From positions 1 to 14,961 of the forward strand of contig JAIWNU010000137.1 of the NCBI GenBank assembly GCA_020216655.1: a DNA stretch of 14,961 nucleotides, read 5' to 3'. Source of the stretch: Treponema sp. (GTDB taxonomy: Bacteria; Spirochaetota; Spirochaetia; Treponematales; Breznakiellaceae). Made by a program: the position numbers and the translations under genes. Shown here in pieces: positions 8,222-14,703 of this stretch; within the stretch, counting starts at the first letter, position 1, and each line of letters begins with the position of its first letter. Below the pieces are notes generated by a model that was not told the origin of the DNA, did no database searches, and saw only the letters and a program-made list of their open reading frames with translations.

Positions 8222-8625
8222 TATTTAATTCCTTCGACCCTTCCTAGTACATACTCAGCAGATATAGGTCCGTAATTCCTCGAATCATAGGACACTTCGC
8301 TGTTTTCGCCATGGACAATTATATACTGTTCATCCAGTAATTGCACGCAACGTTTTACGGCGATTGTACCCTGGGGAGACAAAAATACAATAATGTCTCC
8401 CGCTCGCGGATAAGTCCAGCGGAGTGTATATCCCTTGGCCCAGGGAAAACGGAAGCCATAGGCAAGCCGGTTAATGAACAGCACCTGCCCGGAAGGAATT
8501 GTGGGGACCATAGAATCCCCTTCGGCAATCATGAAATCGAAACAGAAGAACTTTATAAGTACCGCTACGAACAATGCCCCGACTATTGTAATGCCGAGCT
8601 GTTTATCCCTTTGGGGTATATTCAT
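8221..8625 (-). CDS. lepB: Short type I signal peptidase (S26 family)
   Basis: This 134-residue protein has one N-terminal membrane segment (about 10-29). The nucleophile region GDSMVPT (36-42) contains S38 and the general-base region AVKRC (89-93) contains K91. The late box DSRNYGP is at 114-120. S26 enzymes cleave signal peptides on the outer face of the inner membrane. It is much shorter than usual signal peptidases (about 170-320 residues): little lies between K91 and the DSR box, and the usual GDNR reads GEN. It could be the housekeeping enzyme or a specialised S26 protease. No Shine-Dalgarno precedes the ATG. It overlaps the PBP start by one base and heads the operon. Confidence 0.88.
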   Translation of the reverse strand: MNIPQRDKQLGITIVGALFVAVLIKFFCFDFMIAEGDSMVPTIPSGQVLFINRLAYGFRFPWAKGYTLRWTYPRAGDIIVFLSPQGTIAVKRCVQLLDEQYIIVHGENSEVSYDSRNYGPISAEYVLGRVEGIK

Positions 8626-8641
8626 GAGAACTCAGTATAAT
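8611..8641 (+). promoter_or_regulatory. Candidate promoter for the M23 peptidase gene
   Basis: A perfect TATAAT at 8636-8641 has a weak -35 (TTGGGG at 8611-8616, 19-nt spacer). The predicted start near 8648 gives a 24-nt leader without a Shine-Dalgarno. A second possible -10, TAAACT at 8663-8668, would place the start at the second ATG (8675) but has a poor -35. The choice is not settled by sequence. Confidence 0.42.
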
Positions 8642-8662
8642 GAACTGAACCAGCTCTGTCGA
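8634..8662 (-). promoter_or_regulatory. Predicted lepB operon promoter, giving a nearly leaderless mRNA
   Basis: On the minus strand, TCGACA (8662-8657) and TATACT (8639-8634) are separated by 17 nt. The predicted start near 8627 leaves only about 2 nt before the ATG at 8625, matching the missing Shine-Dalgarno. The -10 overlaps a plus-strand TATAAT. Confidence 0.62.
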
Positions 8663-8671
8663 TAAACTACT

Positions 8672-9775
8672 ATGATGAATGAAATAATTAGGAAACAGCA
8701 TATACATCAGCGGAAACGTTTTACTCCGCTTCCTCTTGCGGTTTCCAGATTTCGAATAGAGCCGGTCAATTCTGGAATACGTTCCCGTTCCGTTTCCATT
8801 AAGCCCGTCGAAACCCTGGTAGTTCCCCAATCCCGCAGTATACCATTGGTTCTTGCCGTCACCGCTATGTGTCTTATACTTTCTATGGCAGCAGCATACC
8901 TTACGACTCCGAGCGCAGCAGGCAGAGAAGCATTTTCTTTACCCGCAGATCTGTCTCTTTCGTCCTATTTAAAATCCTATATTGCTCAAGCCGAGGCAGA
9001 AACAACTGAAAACAGCAGTAGAGACACGATTCCCCTCGCGCTGACAGAACAGTTTGCCTGGCAGACCTACCGGGTTCGCAGCGGAGATACGCTTTTGGGC
9101 ATCGCCAAGTCTTTTAATCTATCAATCGATGCAATAGTTGCCCTTAATAACATAACCAGTGCCCGTTCCCTTCGCAGCGGAATGATACTAAAAATCCCCA
9201 ACATGGACGGGATCCCCTATACGGTAAAAAAGGGAGACAGCCTTTCTAAAATATCTAAGACCTGGGGTATACCACTTGAAGCTATCCTTGACGCCAATGA
9301 TTTAAGCAGCGATGTCATAAGTCCAGGTACAAAGCTTTTTCTTCCCGGTGCACGGCTAAGCGCTCTTGAGATAAAACGAGTCTTGGGTAACTTGTTTGTT
9401 TTTCCCGTAAGCGGTTCTATCAGCAGTCCCTATGGCTGGCGCAACGATCCATTCACCGGGGTACGCCGTTTCCATGCAGCTATAGACATTGCACAGAATC
9501 CCGGTGTGCCGGTTGGCGCTGCTATGGAAGGCCGAGTATCAGCCACTGGCTTTAATCCCGTATATGGCAACTATGTCATCATCAATCATGATGGCGGATA
9601 TCAGACCATGTATGCTCATTTGGATACGATTAGAGTAAAAAAAGGCGATCGGATCCAACAAAAACAAGCTATCGGTACGGTGGGAAACACTGGTTATAGT
9701 ACCGGACCTCACCTGCATTTTGCGCTCTTTAAGAATGGAAGAGCTATGAATCCTTTAGAAGTTTTGGGAAAATAA
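8672..9775 (+). CDS. Membrane-anchored LysM-LysM-M23 peptidoglycan endopeptidase
   Basis: This 367-residue protein has a basic N-terminal tail, a membrane segment at about 57-78, two LysM domains (132-176 and 182-226) opening with YRVRSGDTL and YTVKKGDSL, and a C-terminal peptidase M23 domain (about 243-365). Zinc ligands and catalytic residues are present: H268 and D272 in HAAIDIA, H316 in YAHLD, and H347/H349 in GPHLHF. M23 enzymes cut peptide crossbridges in peptidoglycan; LysM domains bind the glycan. The intact HxxxD and HxH motifs favour an active enzyme rather than an EnvC/NlpD-like degenerate activator. The start is ATGATG with no Shine-Dalgarno; either ATG is possible. It is divergent from the signal peptidase/PBP operon, suggesting linked envelope roles. 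Confidence 0.93.
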   Translation: MMNEIIRKQHIHQRKRFTPLPLAVSRFRIEPVNSGIRSRSVSIKPVETLVVPQSRSIPLVLAVTAMCLILSMAAAYLTTPSAAGREAFSLPADLSLSSYLKSYIAQAEAETTENSSRDTIPLALTEQFAWQTYRVRSGDTLLGIAKSFNLSIDAIVALNNITSARSLRSGMILKIPNMDGIPYTVKKGDSLSKISKTWGIPLEAILDANDLSSDVISPGTKLFLPGARLSALEIKRVLGNLFVFPVSGSISSPYGWRNDPFTGVRRFHAAIDIAQNPGVPVGAAMEGRVSATGFNPVYGNYVIINHDGGYQTMYAHLDTIRVKKGDRIQQKQAIGTVGNTGYSTGPHLHFALFKNGRAMNPLEVLGK

Positions 9776-9795
9776 CCTATCGGGATAGATTATTG

Positions 9796-9825
9796 TTGCA
9801 TAAATTACCCCGCCGATGGTATACT
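9796..9825 (+). promoter_or_regulatory. Predicted promoter for the 47-aa peptide gene
   Basis: TTGCAT (9796-9801) and TATACT (9820-9825) are 18 nt apart, and the -10 is preceded by TGG, giving an extended -10. The predicted start near 9832 leaves a leader of about 16 nt containing AGGAGG. Confidence 0.6.
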
Positions 9826-9847
9826 GCAGGCGGGAACAGGAGGTTCC

Positions 9848-9991
9848 ATGCGGCAGCTTGTATTTGTGTTAATCGCTTTGCTCGCGGTGGTGACGTTTAT
9901 CCGTGCCTATGATGTACCTTCCGCGGATGTATCCGGGAACCAGGCGCTTCAAGGAAAGATAACGGTCCAAAATATAACCGCAAATAACTAA
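9848..9991 (+). CDS. Small secreted peptide, 47 aa, function unknown
   Basis: I found this short reading frame by hand. It starts at the ATG at 9848, 4 nt after a perfect AGGAGG (9838-9843), and ends at a TAA at 9989-9991. The product opens MRQLVFVLIALLAVVTFIRA, a typical signal peptide or single membrane helix, with a possible cleavage after A20. That would leave a 27-residue tail (YDVPSADVSGNQ, then about 15 polar residues) without cysteine. The strong ribosome site and extended -10 promoter argue that it is real. It lies 57 nt upstream of phoH in the same direction with no terminator between. It could be a periplasmic peptide or a small membrane protein; I recognise no family. Confidence 0.62.
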   Translation: MRQLVFVLIALLAVVTFIRAYDVPSADVSGNQALQGKITVQNITANN

Positions 9992-10010
9992 ATTTCCTTA
10001 AGTCTAACAC

Positions 10011-10039
10011 TTGCATGCATCCATAGTCGGTAGTAAACT
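10011..10039 (+). promoter_or_regulatory. phoH: Predicted phoH promoter, nearly leaderless, inside an inverted repeat
   Basis: TTGCAT (10011-10016) and TAAACT (10034-10039) are 17 nt apart. The predicted start near 10046 is 3 nt before the ATG at 10049. The -35 hexamer is identical to that of the upstream peptide gene. The promoter lies within an inverted repeat spanning 10013-10052. Confidence 0.5.
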
Positions 10040-10052
10040 TTTGGATGTATGC
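10013..10052. repeat. 11-bp inverted repeat flanking the phoH promoter and covering its start codon
   Basis: GCATGCATCCA at 10013-10023 pairs with TGGATGTATGC at 10042-10052 over 11 positions with one G-T pair, leaving an 18-nt loop. The left arm overlaps the -35 and the right arm contains the phoH ATG. It could be an operator, or an RNA hairpin formed only in transcripts that begin upstream. No T tract follows, so it is not a terminator. Confidence 0.6.
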
Positions 10053-11350
10053 TCAAATCCAATAAACTGTTTGTCATTGATACAAATGTATTTATCCATA
10101 ACCCTGAAGCGGTTCTTTCTTTCCGTGATTCGGAAATAGCCATTCCCCTGGTCGTCCTCGAAGAACTGGATAAACTCAAAACCTACCAGGATCAACGGGG
10201 AAAGAATGCCCGGGAAGCTATCCGTTTTTTCAATACCCTGATCAAAGGCGGTGATGTCCGCAGTGGTGTAAAACTCGAAAACGGCTCTGTGCTGCGGGTC
10301 ATTTTTGGCGGAATCGGCGAGCCTCCTGCGGATCTGCCTTTGGATCGTAACGATAATGTGATTATTTTACAGGCCGCCGCTCTTTTACAGAGTGGAAGAC
10401 CAGTGTTTTTTGTTTCCAAGGATATTAATGCCAGGGTTAAAGCCGCGGTTTTGGGTCTTAAGGCCGTCGATTATGAAAAACAGAAGGTCAATGCGGCGGA
10501 ACTCTACGGCGGTATCAGAGATTTAGATGTAGTCTGTTCCTCTCCAGAAACCTTTTCTGCGGCTGTCTCTAACCAATTTAGCGATAAACTACTGGCAAAC
10601 GAATATGTCTATGCCAATGCTTCGGATCCCGAACAATGTTTCCTAGGCCGTTGGGATAAGAAAGCCAATACGCTGCACCTAGTTCCCAATGAGCGAAAAC
10701 ACTGTTTTGGTATTCAAGCCAGGAATGAACGACAATGGGCAGCCCTTGACCTGTTGCTGAATCCTGATATCCCCTGCGTAACTTTAATCGGCAGGGCAGG
10801 CACCGGAAAAACCTTATTAGCTGTGGCTGCAGGCTTACATCTTGTGGTCGAAGAAAAAAAATATGACCGCATCCTTGTTTCCCGTCCCATAGTTCCTCTG
10901 GGTAAAGACATAGGCTACCTTCCTGGTGAAAAGGCCGCTAAATTAGCCACCTGGATGGAACCTATTTTTGACAATCTGGAGTATCTTATTTCGATAAATA
11001 AACGTCCCAATATGAAAAATGTGGACCAGATATTTAAAGAGCGATATATGGAAGTAGAAGCGGTCACCTATATTCGGGGCCGTTCGCTTCCATCCCAGTT
11101 TATTGTGATAGACGAGGCTCAAAACCTTACTCCCCATGAAATAAAGACAATTGTTTCGCGGGCCGGTGCCAATTCAAAGGTGGTGCTTACCGGTGATCCA
11201 GAGCAGATAGACAATATGTATCTGGACGCCAATTCCAATGGGTTGTCCTATTTGGTAGAAGCTTTTAAGGGTGAGCAGCTATTTGGCCACATTACTCTGC
11301 AGAAAACTGAGCGGAGTGAACTGGCTGAGCTTGCGGCAAGGTTGTTATAA
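10049..11350 (+). CDS. phoH: PIN domain-PhoH family ATPase fusion (PhoH2/YlaK type)
   Basis: This 433-residue protein has an N-terminal PIN nuclease domain (1 to about 150) with acidic residues D11 (VIDTNVF), E39, D102 (LDRNDNV) and D125 (SKDINAR). A PhoH ATPase domain occupies about 215-433. Walker A is GRAGTGKT at 248-255, Walker B is FIVIDEAQN at 351-359, and a TGDPEQID motif is at 381-388. Characterised PIN-PhoH proteins (mycobacterial PhoH2) are RNA-cleaving, ATP-driven helicase-like enzymes. All key motifs appear intact. The start lacks a Shine-Dalgarno, since a GGA sits only 3 nt away. Downstream, a 64-aa gene starts 17 nt past the stop, suggesting an operon. Confidence 0.94.
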   Translation: MLKSNKLFVIDTNVFIHNPEAVLSFRDSEIAIPLVVLEELDKLKTYQDQRGKNAREAIRFFNTLIKGGDVRSGVKLENGSVLRVIFGGIGEPPADLPLDRNDNVIILQAAALLQSGRPVFFVSKDINARVKAAVLGLKAVDYEKQKVNAAELYGGIRDLDVVCSSPETFSAAVSNQFSDKLLANEYVYANASDPEQCFLGRWDKKANTLHLVPNERKHCFGIQARNERQWAALDLLLNPDIPCVTLIGRAGTGKTLLAVAAGLHLVVEEKKYDRILVSRPIVPLGKDIGYLPGEKAAKLATWMEPIFDNLEYLISINKRPNMKNVDQIFKERYMEVEAVTYIRGRSLPSQFIVIDEAQNLTPHEIKTIVSRAGANSKVVLTGDPEQIDNMYLDANSNGLSYLVEAFKGEQLFGHITLQKTERSELAELAARLL

Positions 11351-11367
11351 AACAATAGGACTCCAAT

Positions 11368-11562
11368 ATGGTGAAAATAAGTTTTCAACAAATCGTAGAC
11401 AATTCTTTTCAGAGTCTGGAGGCATTGGAAGCTCAGCAAAAATTGCGGCATATAAGGGTCTGTGAACGGGCACTTCAGAAATTAGAGGAAGAATTGGACG
11501 CATTTATCGAAAACTCACGAATTACAGTAGATAATCTAAATAGAGGAAGCAGCAATGAATAG
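11368..11562 (+). CDS. Small helical (coiled-coil-like) protein, 64 aa, function unknown
   Basis: The ATG at 11368 is preceded by AGGA at 11357-11360, 7 nt away. The product is charged and almost entirely helix-forming, with heptad-like leucines across residues 14-45 (SLEALEAQQKL, RALQKLEEELDAF). There is no signal peptide or membrane segment, so it should be cytoplasmic. It starts 17 nt after phoH and overlaps the next gene by 8 nt, so it is almost certainly translated within the operon. I do not recognise a family. A partner or adaptor for PhoH is conceivable from position only. Confidence 0.75.
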   Translation: MVKISFQQIVDNSFQSLEALEAQQKLRHIRVCERALQKLEEELDAFIENSRITVDNLNRGSSNE

Positions 11563-13849
11563 AGTATTCACAATAGTTTTATTTCTTATATCCTTGACCA
11601 GCCTCAATGCGGACATAGCTTTCGAAGGGCTTGACCTTTATTCTGATGGACGCCTTCTCTATTCGGCTCAAGTTTCTAATCCTGGATCCAATACTCAGAA
11701 AAGCTTATTTATTGCGGACCTTGATAAAAACAAAAGCAGAATACTTACCGCATTCCCGGAAAAGCTTGATATCCTTGATAATGGAAAAATAATCCAGATA
11801 CGAAACAGTTTTGGAGCCTACCGTTTTCCAATCTCCGGGGGGCTCCCCCTGTCGGTAACAGGATTCCCTGGTTTTACCGATGGCGCCCCCGTCCAATTCG
11901 GGCAGGTGGAAGCCATGGCTCCCTCGCCAGATGGAAAGTGGATCCTGTATATTGAACCAGTAAGTGCTGGCTATGGTAATTTGGTTTTAATAGAGGTCAG
12001 TACTGGGAAAAGGTTTCCTGTTTCATCTCGCATTGAACGGCCTGGACGCAATTTCCCTGCCCAGTGGAGCAGAGATTCCCGGGTTTTTATCTATTCAAAG
12101 GAAGGCAAGCTATACTACTTTTCTATAGCCACACTCAGCTCAGTCTCAGTGGACGAACAGTTCAAAATAATTGGAAACGGACTGATCAATTCAGTCTATT
12201 GGGGACCCCAGGGAGACTTTTTTTATGTTAATGGCAGGACTATCTATAGGGTACGAAGCACCGAACTGTTTACCCGGTCCCTTTACACTAGTTTTTTAGA
12301 TATCGGCCAGGTTGCTGGGATACTGCCTTTTACGTTTGATCCTTCATTCGACTTGTTTTGGATACACCCTTCTTCAAAGGCAATTATCGTATCGAAGTCG
12401 GGACAGAGTGTTTTTTATTTCCCTTTAATTGATGGGACCAATGCTGTTTCCTCTCAGACAGGGCAGAGTTCTATTTATCCCTATCTGGTTCTGCCCTCCC
12501 TTTGTTCGGATATTAAGCTCCTATGGTCTGCCGATGGCATTGTGACGATTTGGGGACTTCGTTCGGACAACAATGATATTGCCTTTGCATACCGCCTGGA
12601 TGTTTCTAAAGATCAGGGGCCTTACAGTTTTGTTCCGGTGACTTTGCCGTCAATATCTGATGCACTGCTTTCTCCCGATGGTTCCAAGGCTGTGCTCTGG
12701 GGGAATGCAGGATCTTTTATATATAGCTATCGGGACTGGAAGCCTACCCAGACAATTACTAAAACTAAAACCCTTAGTGCGGGCTGGCTTAATAACGATG
12801 AACTGGTAATTGGTGATATACAATTTATCTATGTATTCAAGCTGCCAAACAATCGCACGATACTGGGACTCTCTCAAGTCGATGCATATGGTTTTGAAGA
12901 TAAGTCGGGAACTATTCTTGCAAAGACCGACAATAGCTGGTTTAGCACTGATGGAAATCTTATCTGGTCGCCCCGTAGCGGAAAAGTGGATCTGCGCCCC
13001 CTCTCTGTTAGTTCAGATAGATTTCGTGTATACCTAGAAATCCAAGGTGGCGGTCCATATCGGAATTTGCCCATGATTAGATCTATGGATGGTATGACTA
13101 CCAGGCCTTTATTAAACATTGACGGGTTACAGTACGAAACTATCAGCAATATTCCGCTTAAAGATGAAGTGACCTCAAGAGATGGTGTGTTTAATAATGG
13201 AAAAAGGTATGGATCCCGCTCGATTTCACTTACCTTTGATGTCATTGATGCTCCTGAGGGGCTTACCACCGTACTCGATTGTTTAAAGCGTTATGGGATC
13301 CGGGTTACTTTTTTTGTAAACGGTGAGTTTATCCGCCGTTATGCCGACTTGACCCGTCTCCTGAGCAATTCAGGTCATGAGATTGGTTCCCTGTTTTATG
13401 CTCCCATTGATTTATCAGATACCCGATACCGGGTGGATGCTCAGTTTATAATACGAGGACTGGCCAGAAATGAGGATGAATATTATAGAACCACTGGCAA
13501 GGAACTTTCTGCCCTCTGGCATGCGCCCTATTATGTGCTTTCACCTGAACTTATAGCCGCAGCCGCTGCTGCGGGGTATAAAACAGTGGGCCGAGATATT
13601 GATCCCCTTGACTGGCTCGGCAAGACCGATGTACGCAGAAGTTTTGTACCCTACCGTACAGCTTCTGAAATGATTGATCAAATTATACAGACAAAAAAAC
13701 CGGGGTCTATCATACCTATTCGCATCGGGGCAAATGAAAATGTAAGAGGCGATTATCTTTTTAACCAACTTGATGTTTTACTGGACGCCTTACTGCGCGC
13801 AGGCTATCAGATTGTGCCGATTAGTACCCTGATGGAGCAGGCTAAATAA
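11555..13849 (+). CDS. Exported beta-propeller protein with C-terminal NodB-like (polysaccharide deacetylase) domain, probable pseudoenzyme
   Basis: This 764-residue protein has a signal peptide (MNRVFTIVLFLISLTSLNA, cleavage after A19). A large beta-rich region (20-535) has PD40/TolB-like repeats such as MAPSPDGKWILYI (121-133), QWSRDSRVFIY (170-180) and LLSPDGSKAVLWG (371-383). A NodB-like carbohydrate esterase 4 domain occupies about 555-760. The NodB order is recognisable: LTFD (559-562), VTFFVNG (584-590), SGHEIG (606-611), HAPYY (656-660), DIDPLDW (681-687) and a terminal GYQIVPIS. However, TFDDG reads TFDVI, the HxxxH after GHEIG is replaced by SLFYAP, and the late histidine motif reads PIRIG. 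Metal binding looks lost, so a periplasmic glycan-binding or sensory role is more likely than deacetylation. GAGGA lies 7 nt before the ATG. Confidence 0.88.
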   Translation: MNRVFTIVLFLISLTSLNADIAFEGLDLYSDGRLLYSAQVSNPGSNTQKSLFIADLDKNKSRILTAFPEKLDILDNGKIIQIRNSFGAYRFPISGGLPLSVTGFPGFTDGAPVQFGQVEAMAPSPDGKWILYIEPVSAGYGNLVLIEVSTGKRFPVSSRIERPGRNFPAQWSRDSRVFIYSKEGKLYYFSIATLSSVSVDEQFKIIGNGLINSVYWGPQGDFFYVNGRTIYRVRSTELFTRSLYTSFLDIGQVAGILPFTFDPSFDLFWIHPSSKAIIVSKSGQSVFYFPLIDGTNAVSSQTGQSSIYPYLVLPSLCSDIKLLWSADGIVTIWGLRSDNNDIAFAYRLDVSKDQGPYSFVPVTLPSISDALLSPDGSKAVLWGNAGSFIYSYRDWKPTQTITKTKTLSAGWLNNDELVIGDIQFIYVFKLPNNRTILGLSQVDAYGFEDKSGTILAKTDNSWFSTDGNLIWSPRSGKVDLRPLSVSSDRFRVYLEIQGGGPYRNLPMIRSMDGMTTRPLLNIDGLQYETISNIPLKDEVTSRDGVFNNGKRYGSRSISLTFDVIDAPEGLTTVLDCLKRYGIRVTFFVNGEFIRRYADLTRLLSNSGHEIGSLFYAPIDLSDTRYRVDAQFIIRGLARNEDEYYRTTGKELSALWHAPYYVLSPELIAAAAAAGYKTVGRDIDPLDWLGKTDVRRSFVPYRTASEMIDQIIQTKKPGSIIPIRIGANENVRGDYLFNQLDVLLDALLRAGYQIVPISTLMEQAK

Positions 13850-13856
13850 ACGTTTA
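13847..13856. other. Perfect palindrome containing both convergent stop codons
   Basis: TAAACGTTTA carries the TAA of the propeller/NodB gene (13847-13849) and, on the minus strand, the TAA of the cyclase gene (13856-13854). Only 4 nt separate the two coding regions, leaving no room for a conventional intrinsic terminator between them. Confidence 0.9.
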
Positions 13857-14513
13857 CTGTCGATCGTAAAGCATAAATTGGTCTCGATCCTCATCCCGTA
13901 ATCCCTTGAGCGATGCGTTTTGCTGGGCCGTATCGCTCCATACGAAGGGCTTTACCGGCACAAGACCGGTCAGCCCCAGATCTTGGTTAACAATGAGTGA
14001 GTCCTTAGGGGCGATTCCCTGCAGCCTGCAGGCGAGGTTTACTCCATAACCGATATAATCACGGTACTTAAGCTGTGATGCTTCTGCAGAAATTTCGTAT
14101 TTATAGGCCTTTCCCTGAACGAGAGCACCGGCAAGCCCAAGGCTTGGATAGGGATGAAAAAGATAATCGTTAAGAAAATCCGTATAGGAATTAAATACGG
14201 TAAGGGCCGAATCTATTGTTTCTTGATTCGAAGCGTCCCAAATCAGCAGCGCTCCGTCTCCCATAAGCTTGTAATAGGAGCAGTTATATCCATATTGATT
14301 GACACAGGAAAGCAGATTTGTTGTAAAGCTCTGTATGAGCGGAAAGACGATACTATCATCGTTGCTGCGTAAAAAATCGCTAAAATTACGGATATCGATA
14401 CACAGTATTAAGGCTTTTTCAATGGTGTTGCCCAGGTATACATTATCAAAGAAATCGACAGGCATTTTCTTGAGGCCCTGCCGTGTAAGTTCATCAAGTT
14501 CTATCGTGTTCAT
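13854..14513 (-). CDS. Class III nucleotidyl (adenylate/guanylate) cyclase domain protein
   Basis: I place the start at the ATG at 14513-14511, giving 219 residues; a TTG at 14549 would add 12 residues but overlaps the likely -35. The cyclase homology domain spans about 33-215. Metal aspartates are D40 (CIDIRNF) and D86 (KLMGDGALLIW), and the purine-contacting lysine is probably K82. DYIGYGVNLACRL (152-164) supplies an aspartate typical of adenine recognition (D152) and the transition-state N159 and R163. All expected catalytic residues are therefore visible, favouring an active enzyme making cAMP. No membrane segment or sensor domain is present, so it is a stand-alone cytoplasmic cyclase. 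The ATG lacks a Shine-Dalgarno and lies 6 nt after a -10. It converges with the propeller/NodB gene. Confidence 0.87.
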   Translation of the reverse strand: MNTIELDELTRQGLKKMPVDFFDNVYLGNTIEKALILCIDIRNFSDFLRSNDDSIVFPLIQSFTTNLLSCVNQYGYNCSYYKLMGDGALLIWDASNQETIDSALTVFNSYTDFLNDYLFHPYPSLGLAGALVQGKAYKYEISAEASQLKYRDYIGYGVNLACRLQGIAPKDSLIVNQDLGLTGLVPVKPFVWSDTAQQNASLKGLRDEDRDQFMLYDRQ

Positions 14514-14519
14514 GCCCGT

Positions 14520-14549
14520 ATTGTACTCTAAAATGAGCAATCTAGCCAA
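14520..14549 (-). promoter_or_regulatory. Predicted promoter for a leaderless cyclase mRNA
   Basis: On the minus strand TTGGCT (14549-14544) and TACAAT (14525-14520) are 18 nt apart. The predicted start falls on or next to the A of the ATG at 14513, consistent with the absence of a Shine-Dalgarno. Confidence 0.58.
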
Positions 14550-14571
14550 TTTAAAAAATTGGACTTTTTAG

Positions 14572-14611
14572 AAAAAAAGAGGGGGTGTTCAACAAATGAT
14601 TGAACACCCCC
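14572..14611 (-). terminator. Rho-independent terminator of tRNA-Val
   Basis: A perfect 12-bp inverted repeat (14581-14592 with 14600-14611, starting GGGGGTGTTC) encloses a 7-nt loop. On the minus strand it is followed by TC and a run of seven T residues. It begins 8 nt after the tRNA 3' end and lies upstream of the cyclase promoter. Confidence 0.93.
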
Positions 14612-14618
14612 ATGTGTT

Positions 14619-14692
14619 TGGGCGCTGAGAGACTCGAACTCCCGACATCCTCGGTGTAAGCGAGGCGCTCTAGCCAACTGAGCTAAGCGCCC
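14619..14692 (-). tRNA. tRNA-Val (anticodon UAC)
   Basis: The minus strand folds as a full cloverleaf. It has a 7-bp acceptor stem GGGCGCT/AGCGCCC, a D arm GCTC/GAGC with AGTTGG in the loop, an anticodon stem CCTCG/CGAGG with loop CTTACAC, and a T arm with TTCGAGT. The anticodon TAC is at 14658-14656. The discriminator is A (14619), and CCA is not encoded, so it must be added after transcription. Confidence 0.97.
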
Positions 14693-14703
14693 GATGGCGA
14701 GAA

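Noticed and set aside
9777-9789. Short hairpin CTATC/GATAG after the M23 gene as a terminator
   Set aside because: Only 4 to 5 bp with a tiny loop and a poor T tract; too weak to list.
9848-11350. Peptide-phoH pair as a PhoAT-PhoH2 toxin-antitoxin module
   Set aside because: The genes are 57 nt apart rather than overlapping, and the peptide carries a signal sequence, so an antitoxin role for a cytoplasmic RNase is not supported.
12874-13269. 131-codon minus-strand frame inside the propeller/NodB gene
   Set aside because: Antisense shadow; no ribosome site, promoter or recognisable motif.
14619-14692. tRNA-Val as an integration (att) site
   Set aside because: No integrase gene and no direct repeat of the tRNA 3' end is visible in the window.
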